Of a stretch of DNA of 8,800 nucleotides, positions 1 through 7,300 are shown in pieces. Source of the stretch: JASHVB01 sp049522565 (GTDB lineage: Bacteria; Pseudomonadota; Alphaproteobacteria; Acetobacterales; Acetobacteraceae); contig JBEKNT010000283.1 of NCBI GenBank assembly GCA_049522565.1, positions 1 to 8,800 on the forward strand. The letters are read 5' to 3'. Numbering within the stretch: position 1 is the first letter of the stretch; each line of letters starts with the position of its first letter. The translations under genes were made by a program, and so were the position numbers. The notes beneath the pieces were generated by a model, which worked only from the letters and a program-made list of their open reading frames with translations, did no database searches and was not told the origin of the DNA.

Positions 1-101
1 TGCAAAGCGACGGCACCGGCATCGACAGCGAAGGCACCACCGCGCTCGGCTTTGCGTACGTGCAGGCGGCGATCGACGTCGATCAGTACGCGGTCGCGGC
101 G
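1..101 (+). other. C-terminal end of an upstream choice-of-anchor D-like domain
   Basis: QSDGTGIDSEGTTALGFAY followed by AAIDVDQYAVAA corresponds to the last strands of the D-like domains further down (ESDGNGIDSNGITPL and LTGTVDNYATAA). At least one more such domain therefore lies upstream of the window. Confidence 0.55.
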
Positions 102-1202
102 ATGCAGCAGATCGCCGGCAACGGCACGATGGAGCCGACCGGCGTTTCGACCAGCTACTCGCTCGATCTTGGCACGGTGGCACAATACGCCACGCCGCTT
201 GGCGCCCAACTCGGCGTGCTGAACGACGTGCTGGGCCAGTCGGATTTGCTCGCCGGCAGCTTCAGCATCGCCGGCGCGCCGGAGTTCACCAACGCCGGCT
301 TCGAGTCGTTCGGCCCTGCGACCGAGATTGCAGGGCTCGCGGCAGGGCAAGAAGACACCAACCCGGTCGTCGTGCTGTCCAGCGCCACAGTTGGCGTGTT
401 CACCGAAACGATCACGCTCGACCCGATCGGTTACAACCCGAGCGGCTACTCCGGCACGCTGACACCGGAAACGGTGACCATCACCGGCACAGTGGTGGCC
501 GCGCCGCCGCCCACGCCGGTTGCGCGCGTCGCCGACGCATGGGGCGACGTGCACCTGACGACGTTCGACGGCCTGTACTATAACTTTCAGGCGGCCGGCG
601 AATTCATCCTGTCCGAATCGACGATCCCGGGCGACTCGTTCGAAATCCAGACGCGGATGCAGCCGTACGGCGGCAGTTCCTCGGTCAGCGTCAACACGAT
701 GGTCGGCGCGCAGGTCGGCAACGACCGCGTCACCTTCGGCATCGACCGCACCGATACGGTGTGGATCGACGGCCAGGGCGTGTCGCTGAGCAGCGATCCG
801 GTGGTGACCCTGGCGGACGGCACACTGGAGCAGACCTCGGCGGACAGTTACCGGCTGGTGTGGAACACCGGTGAAGAACTCGACGTTACCAACGAAGGGG
901 CGTACCTGAACGTTACCGTTTCGCTGCCGAATAGTGATGCCGGCAACGTGCAGGGCCTGCTGGGCAACGACAACGGCAACCCGGCGAACGATCTGACGCT
1001 GCCCGGCGGCGCGCCGATTGCGAGCGGCGGCACCATCAGCTACGCCCAGCTCTACGGCACGTACGAGACGAGTTGGCTCGTCAACCAGTCGAACTCGCTG
1101 ATGGATTACGGGCCGGGTCAGGACTCGGCGTCGTTCTACAATGCGAACTTCCCATACAACCAGATCGGTCTCGGCAACCTGCCGGCGAATGCCGTGCAGT
1201 AG
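1..1202 (+). CDS. Giant repetitive VWD-domain surface protein, 5' portion, ending at an in-frame TAG
   Basis: This is the 5'-partial piece of a giant modular protein. The frame is open to the left window edge (first full codon at 3), so the GTG at 60 is not a convincing start. Reading from position 3: residues 1-33 are the end of a beta-sandwich domain (SDGTGIDSEG, matching SDGNGIDSNG coded near 5718). Residues 34-165 are a beta-strand module. A PPPTP linker follows. Residues ~178-345 are a VWD-like domain with WGDVHLTTFDG at its start and GLLGNDNGNPANDLTLPGG at its end, which corresponds to the family's GLCGNxNGxPxxDF signature with Leu in place of Cys. The product has no Cys and no Lys. It stops at TAG 1200-1202, but homology continues directly after that codon in the same frame, so this is a fragment of a longer gene rather than a natural C-terminus. 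Family-level function is probably extracellular adhesion or matrix; the ligand is unknown. Confidence 0.85.
   Translation, partial: QSDGTGIDSEGTTALGFAYVQAAIDVDQYAVAAMQQIAGNGTMEPTGVSTSYSLDLGTVAQYATPLGAQLGVLNDVLGQSDLLAGSFSIAGAPEFTNAGFESFGPATEIAGLAAGQEDTNPVVVLSSATVGVFTETITLDPIGYNPSGYSGTLTPETVTITGTVVAAPPPTPVARVADAWGDVHLTTFDGLYYNFQAAGEFILSESTIPGDSFEIQTRMQPYGGSSSVSVNTMVGAQVGNDRVTFGIDRTDTVWIDGQGVSLSSDPVVTLADGTLEQTSADSYRLVWNTGEELDVTNEGAYLNVTVSLPNSDAGNVQGLLGNDNGNPANDLTLPGGAPIASGGTISYAQLYGTYETSWLVNQSNSLMDYGPGQDSASFYNANFPYNQIGLGNLPANAVQ
102..497 (+). other. Beta-strand module, copy 1
   Basis: The module starts IAGNGT, contains YSLDLGTV and LLAGSFSI, and ends SGYSGTLTPETVTITGTVV. Five copies exist in the window, and the other four are about 378 nt each. 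All share the plan (S/A)GxGxLxxxxxxYxLNLG, a LxGSF/LSI strand, a VFTETITLxP strand and a final TITGT strand. This resembles bacterial choice-of-anchor or Ig-like beta-sandwich domains. It directly precedes the Pro linker and VWD domain. Confidence 0.65.
534..1130 (+). other. VWD-like domain 1
   Basis: The entry motif WGDVHLTTFDGLYYNFQ matches the family pattern GDPHxxTFDGxxYxFQ, and the exit GLLGNDNGNPANDLTLPGG matches GLCGNxNGxPxDDF. The usual Cys of the family are absent. The Asp/Asn-rich exit loop corresponds to the Ca2+ site of VWD domains. The stretch after about 1025 (LYGTYETSWLVNQSNSLMDY) is also conserved in the other two copies. Confidence 0.8.
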
Positions 1203-1340
1203 GCGCTGGCCGCGGCAATAGCGGCGGGCATCACCGACCCGAACCTGCAGGAAGCCGCGATCATCGACTACCTGTTCACCGGCAATCCGCAAGCGTTGCA
1301 GGCGAGCGAGAACGTCCAACAGCAGGAAGGCACCAGCGTC
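1164..1340 (+). other. Helical GIT-x-P segment, copy 1 (contains the TAG)
   Basis: LGNLPANAVQ, then TAG, then ALAAAIAAGITDPNLQEAAI and IDYLFTGNPQALQASENVQQ. It is Ala/Gln/Leu-rich and likely helical, in contrast to the beta-rich surroundings. The same element recurs after each VWD domain. I do not recognise it as a known family. Confidence 0.6.
1200..1202 (+). other. In-frame TAG interrupting the giant gene
   Basis: The codon series around it reads GTG CAG TAG GCG CTG. All three composite repeats have exactly 14 codons between LP and GIT at this place. The TAG is the sixth, where repeat 2 has GCG (Ala, 2862) and repeat 3 has GAA (Glu, 4503). There is no indel and the frame is kept for 7.6 kb downstream. 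One substitution from CAG or GAG would explain it. Whether it is a true mutation, a readthrough site or a base error cannot be decided from this window. Confidence 0.9.
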
Positions 1341-4300
1341 ACCTCCGGCCAGACGGTCACCGCCGCGCCGGCGCCAGTGGCTGATGTCGGCGTCGAAGCC
1401 AATGTGTCAACCGCGGTCGAATCGACCTCCGGGGCGGAGGCGGTGGGCTTCACCGTCTACCTGACCAGCCCCGAGGCGGAAGACGCGGTGATCAACTACT
1501 CGGTGAACGGCAATGCCGGTCCCGGCTTCCTGATCGCGAGCGACTTCCCTGGCGACATCCTGCCAAGCGGCACGGTGACCATCGCGGCCGGCCAGACCAG
1601 TGCGCTGTTCACCATCCCCATACCGGCGAACGTGCTCGGCAGCACGCCTGACGAGAATCTGCAAGTCGTCATCTCACCGCAGAATCCGGAGCAATCGGTG
1701 TTCGCGCCGGAGGCGCAGACCGAAATCCTCAACACCGGGCCGACGGCGGGCAATCCGGCAACGCCGCTGGTCGAGTTGTTGTCCGGCGACGGCTCTCTGA
1801 GCGGCAGCGGCACGGGCTACGAATTGAATCTCGGTTCGGTCGAGCAATTCTCGGATCCGCTGGTGGCCGGCTACGGCGTGGAGAATGACGGGATTGTCCC
1901 GGCGGACCTGCTGTCCGGCTCGTTCGAAGTCTCCTCTACCAGCCAGTTCCTCAACAGCGGATTGTCGCCGTTCGCGCCGATTGCCACGGGCAACGCGGAC
2001 TCCGCGCCGGAAGTCGAGTTGCTGACCAACCAGGTCGGCACGTTCACCGAAAACGTCACGCTGACGCCGACCGATTCCAACCTGACCAACTACAGCTCGG
2101 TCATGCCGCAGGTGACGATCGAGGTGGTCGGCACGATCACCGCGCCACCGCCGCCGCCGCCGCCGCCGGAGCCTGAGGCGACCGCCTGGGGCGACGTGCA
2201 CCTCACGACGTTCGATGGCGTGTATTACAACTTCCAGGCGGCGGGCGAGTATGTCCTGACCCGCTCCACGGTTGCCGGCGACACATTCCAGGTGCAGGCG
2301 CGCCTGGTGCCGTGGGGCGCCAATTCCTCGGTAACCGTGCAGACCCAGGTCGGCGCCGCCATCGGCACTGACGACGTGGTCTTCGCGCTGACCGGCGCCA
2401 ACTACAACGACAGTCCGCTTTACCTGAACGGCACCGCGGAAGCGCTTGGCATTGGCCAGACTCTGAGTCTGTCCGACGGTTCGGTGACGGAGACCTCCGC
2501 CAACACCTACCGGGTCAACTGGGACACCGGCGAGTCGATGACCGTCACGGAGAACGGCTCCTATATCAGCGACACCATCCAGTTGACCGCGGCGGACGCG
2601 GGCAACGTGCAGGGCCTGCTGGGTCCGGATGACCGCAACCCGTCCACCGATCTGCAACTGCCCGACGGCCAGTCGATCGCAGTTGGCGGGACGATCGCCT
2701 CCAGCACGCTGTATGGCGTCTATGCGAGCGACTGGCAGGTGCCCGACACGGCAAACTCGCTGCTGTATTACACGGCGGGCCAGAGCCCCTCGACCTTCCT
2801 CATTCCCGGCTTCCCCGAGGACGCGCTGACGCTGAGCCAGTTGCCGGCGAATCTCGTGGCGGCGGCAGAGGCGATCGTCGCGGCCGAAGGCATCACCAAT
2901 CCGAACCTGGTCGATGCCGCGGTGATCGACCTGCTGGTCACCGGCGATCCGAATTCGGTGTTCTCCAGCGAGAACGTGCAGGAAGAAGGCGTCCTGCTGA
3001 GCAGCGCTGCCGTCAGCATTCCGACCCCGCAGCCGAGCGTCGGCATCCTGGCCGACAGCGCCACGGCGCTGGAGCCGACCACCGGGACGCTGGCGGTCGA
3101 TTACACGATCTATCTCACCGCGGCTGCGGCAGAAACCAGCACAATCGACTACAGCGTCACCGGGTCGGGTCCGAACAATCTGGGTACTGCCGACATCGTC
3201 GGCGGCACCGGCTCGGGCGTGGTGCAGATCGCGGCGGGCCAGACCAGCACGCAGATTGTCGTGGACGTGCTGGCCAACGCGCTCGGCTCGCTGCCGGATG
3301 CCGAATTGCAGGTCGGCGTGACGGCGACTGGCGGCGAGACCTTGTTCGGCAGCAGCGCGGAGACGGAGATCGTCAACCCGACGCCGACCGCCGGCAGTCC
3401 GGCGGTGGCGCTGGTCGAGCAACTGGCCGGCGACGGCCATCTGAGCGGCGGCGGCACGGATTATGTGCTGAACCTGGGCACCCAGGTGCAGAACGGGACG
3501 GATCTGTACGCCAACCTGGGGATCGAGAACGGCGCGACGGTGCCGGCCGACGGCCTGTCCGGCCAGTTCACCATCACCGACTTCGCCAACTTCCTGAACA
3601 CCGGCTTCGTTCCGTTCAGTAACGTATCACCCGGCGCGGCCGACACCGAGCCGGCCATCTCGCTGGGTACCGGCACGATCGGCGTCTACACCGAGCAAGT
3701 CGTGCTCGATCCGACGGACACCAACAGCAGCGGGTACTCCGCGCCGCAGAACGACGTCACCTTGACGGTGACGGGCACCATCGTGCCAATGCCGCTGCCT
3801 CCGCCGCCATCGCTGCCCACCGCGACGGCATGGGGCGACGTGCACCTGACGACATTCGACGGGCTGTACTACAACTTCCAGGCGGTCGGCGAATTCACCC
3901 TGGCCAAGTCCACGGTCGCCAACGACAGCTTCAACGTGCAGATCCGCACGACGCAGTACGGCGGTTCCTCGGTCAGCGTCATCGACCAGGTGGCGGCCGG
4001 CATCGGCACCGATGCAGTGACGTTCGGGACTTCGGCGAGCCAGCCCGAGACAGTGATGCTGAGCGGCAGCGCTGCCAATTTCGTCAACGGCGTGCTGGCT
4101 CTCCCGGACGGCACGGTCACGGAAGAGTCGCCCACCAGCTACGTGGTGCACTGGAACACCGGCGAGAGCCTGACCGTCAACGTCGCCGGCAGCTACATCA
4201 ACACCACCGTTGCGCTGGCGTCGCAGGACGAAAACGGTCACGTCGAAGGCCTGCTGGGCTCCGACAACGGGGTCAATAACGACTTCGCACCGATCGTCAG

Positions 4301-7300
4301 CGGGACGACGATCACCACCAACCAGCTCTATTACGGCAGCGGCGATCCTGGCGTTGCCGACAGCCTGGCCGACTACTGGCGCGTCTCCCAGGCGGACTCG
4401 CTGCTGTATTACGCGCCCGGCACGACCACCAGCAACTACACCAACGTGGGCTTTCCGGCCGACGCACTCAGCCTGTCCGATCTGCCGACCGCGTTGCAGC
4501 AGGAAGGGCTGCAGGAAGCGGTGCAGGCCGGCATCACCGATCCGCAACTGCAACAGGCTGCGGCGCTCGACTTCATCGTCACCGGCGATCCGAACATCGT
4601 CACCGGCGGCGCGAACGTACAGCAGCAGGGCCTCACCACGACCGACTCCGACGTGACGGGTGCCGTCCTGACACCGGCGCTGGGCGTGTCGGCCAACAAT
4701 GCGGCACTGGTCGAGCCGACCAGCGGTAACCTGAATGTCGGTTTCACGGTCTATCTGACCGAGGCGGAAGCGCAGGCCACTACGGTGGACTGGGCGGTCG
4801 CTGCGCCGAATGGCGGCTATCTGAACGCGAGCGACTTTGCCGGCGACATCCTGCCCAGCGGCTCGATCATCATCGCCGCCGGCAGCACCAGCGCGAGCTT
4901 CAGCGTCGAGGTGAATGCTGGTGTGCTGGGTGCGCTGCCGAGCAGTGATTTGCAGGTGACGATTACGCCGACGGGGACGGAGGCGGTATTCGCGCCGTCG
5001 GCGCAGACCACCATCGTCAACAACCAAACGGAGGCCGGCACACCATCCGATCCGCTGTTCGCCCTGTTGGGGGGCGAAGGTACGCTGACGCAGATCGGCA
5101 ACAACTACACCCTGGCGCTCGGCGGCTTCACGCAGGGCGAGACGGTGGACAACCTGTCGCTCGCGGTGGAGAACGGGGCGACGTTCGGATCCAACGGCCT
5201 TGCCGGATCGCTGACGGACCCGAGCATTCCCGGCTTCACGGTCTACGGCACCGGACCGCTGCCGGAGATCGCGCCCGGCGCCAGCTACCAGGGCCTGCAT
5301 GTCGCGGTGAACACCGGGACGGCCGGCGAATTCTCCCAGACAATCACGTTGACGCCGGAGGATCAGAACGCATCCGGCTACTCGTCGGCATTGTCGCCGC
5401 TGACGCTGACGATCACCGACTCGGTGTCGGGCAACTATGCGTCGGCGAGTGCCGTTTCGCCGAACCCGGTGGATTTCGACAACGTGCATGTGGGGTCCGC
5501 GCCCAGCCAGACGCTGAGCGTGGAGAATACCGCGCCGACCTCCGTCGCTTCCGAGAACCTGGACGGCAGCATCGGCTCCGCGACGGGCGCGGCGACCGAC
5601 AACGGCGGTTCGTTCACCGGCCTGCAGCCTGGCGTGACCAACAGCACCAATCTGTCGGTTGGCCTGGTCACCACAACCGAGGGTGTGCAGAGCGGCACCG
5701 CGACGGTCAGCCTGGAGTCGGACGGAAACGGGATCGACAGCAACGGCATCACGCCGCTGCAATCGCAGACGATCGACGTGGTCGGCACGGTCTATGCGTA
5801 TGCGGCGCCAGAAGTGTCTCCCACAACGCTGAACTTTGGCGCGACGCGCGTGGGCGACACGGTGGCGGCACAGTCGCTGTCGGTTGCCGACGGCACCAGC
5901 GCGGACCCGTATCAGGAGAGCCTGATCTACGGTCTGCAGGACATCCCACCGACAGCCTTCATCGCGGGCAGCGGCGACAGCGGCACCATCGTGTCCGGCG
6001 GCACGGCGTCGGCCAGCCTGTACCTGAACCCCACGACCGCGGGCAACTTCAGCGCGACCGACACCCTGTCGTTGACCTCGACCGGGTTGGGCACCAGCGG
6101 TCTGGCCAATACGGACTTGACCAGCGACACGATCACGCTGGAGGGCAAGGTCTATGCCGCCGCAGTGGCGCAGGTCGCCACCAGCCTGAATTTCGGTGTC
6201 GTGCATGTCGGCTCGACCGCCGCCAAGTTGCTGAGCATCGGCAACACGGCCTCGGGGGCGTTGACCGACGTGCTGATCGGCAGCGCGGGGACGGTGACTG
6301 GTACCGGCTTCAGCAGTAGCGGCAGCCTCGGCGCCGGCGTGGCAGCAGGCAGCAGCGGGGCTCTCAACTTCGGGCTGAGTACGGCGAATTCCGGGGTGTT
6401 CTCCGGGTCGGCCACGCTCGATCTCGCCAGCCATGATGCATACCAGGCAGACGAGGCGCTGACCGTCGCGCCGGTCACGCTGACCGGCACGGTGGACAAC
6501 TATGCCACCGCGGCGATCTCGGAGATCTCCGGTGGCGGCACGCTGTCGAAGGGCGCCACCAACTACGCGCTCAACCTCGGCACATTGACTGCGAGCAGCG
6601 CGCCGATGGTTGTTAATCTGGGGATCGGCAACGCTGCGACTGGTCTGGCAGACCTGCTGTCCGGCAGCCTCTCGATCGGCAACAGCAGCGGTGCATTCAT
6701 CAATAATGGCGATTCGGCCTTCGCCGGTCTCGGCGCGGGTCAGGCCGATATCGCGCCGACCGCCACCTTGGCGGCAGGGGCGGATGGCGTCTTCACCGAA
6801 ACCATCACGCTAACCTCCAAAGGCAGCAATTCCAGCGGCTATAGCGGTGCGCTTACGCCGGAGACGCTGACGATCGTAGGAACCGTCGTGCCGGTCATCG
6901 TCCTGACCACGGGCGTCGACGTCGTCAACGGTGCCAACAACGTCACCATCGACGCCGCAACCAACACATTGTCGGGCGGTGATCGGATTAATGGCGGCAG
7001 CGGGGTGAATACGCTGGACCTGGAGGGTGGTGGCACCTTCAACCTGGCGGCGCCTGCGGTGCTGAACAACATCCAGGTGGTGGACGCGACGGAAGGGCAA
7101 TCGTCGGCGCAGCCAAGCATCTACCTGCGGAACGGCACGGATCTGACGCTGAACCTGGCATCCGCCGCGACCAATCCGCAGTTGGCGGGCGCGGTGGTGC
7201 ACGGTGCCAACAATAGCGACGTGATCAATCTCGGATCGGGCAACGACACTGTCGTGCTCGGTGGCACCGGCGAGACCGTTCATGGCGGCGGCGGCAGCGA

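Larger units (their letters stand above)
102..1763 (+). repeat. Composite tandem repeat 1 (contains the TAG)
   Basis: First of three head-to-tail copies of a ~1,650-nt coding unit: beta-strand module, Pro-rich linker, VWD-like domain, GIT-x-P helical segment, Calx-beta-like domain. Landmarks are the VWD Trp codon at 540, GLLG at 954 and GIT at 1227. The equivalents in repeat 2 lie at 2187, 2613 and 2889. Its beta-strand module is about six codons longer than the other copies. Confidence 0.85.
1764..3407 (+). repeat. Composite tandem repeat 2
   Basis: Second copy, 1,644 nt, with the same domain order as repeat 1. It differs by the longest proline tract (eight Pro from 2145) and by a VWD end that reads GLLGPDDRNPSTDLQLPDG. 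Divergence from repeats 1 and 3 is substantial at the nucleotide level except in the VWD entry motif, so the array is not a recent amplification. Confidence 0.85.
3408..5048 (+). repeat. Composite tandem repeat 3
   Basis: Third copy, 1,641 nt. Landmarks are the VWD Trp codon at 3831, GLLG at 4248 and GIT at 4530. Its VWD C-terminal part is altered: after GLLGSDNG the LPDG element is replaced by VNNDFAPIVSG. The first lysine codon of the window is here, at 3906. Confidence 0.85.

Noticed and set aside
60..62. GTG as the start codon of the first fragment
   Set aside because: The frame is open upstream to the window edge and the upstream codons align with domain ends further down; no ribosome binding site precedes it.
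1324..1330. AGGAAGG as a ribosome binding site for restart after the TAG
   Set aside because: No ATG, GTG or TTG lies at a suitable distance downstream; the next in-frame GTG is at 1377.
1073..1384. 103-codon plus-strand frame spanning the TAG, as a possible frameshift route round the stop
   Set aside because: Homology with repeats 2 and 3 continues in the original frame directly on both sides of the TAG, so no frameshift is needed; the alternative frame has no domain similarity.
1674..3440. 588-codon open frame on the minus strand
   Set aside because: It is the in-register complement of the sense repeats; its product is Arg-rich, has no recognisable domain and ends where the sense gene uses TCA.
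3830..4279. 149-codon plus-strand open frame in another phase
   Set aside because: It overlaps VWD domain 3 in the wrong frame and its product is Arg/Gly-rich with no motif.
102..5048. Long direct repeats as a CRISPR array or mobile element
   Set aside because: The repeats are coding, ~1,650 nt long and diverged, with no short identical repeats separated by unique spacers, no terminal inverted repeats and no transposase.
3627..6434. 935-codon open frame on the minus strand
   Set aside because: Same in-register shadow; the composition is a complement of Gly/Ala/Thr/Val codons, and the sense strand carries clear VWD and choice-of-anchor motifs.
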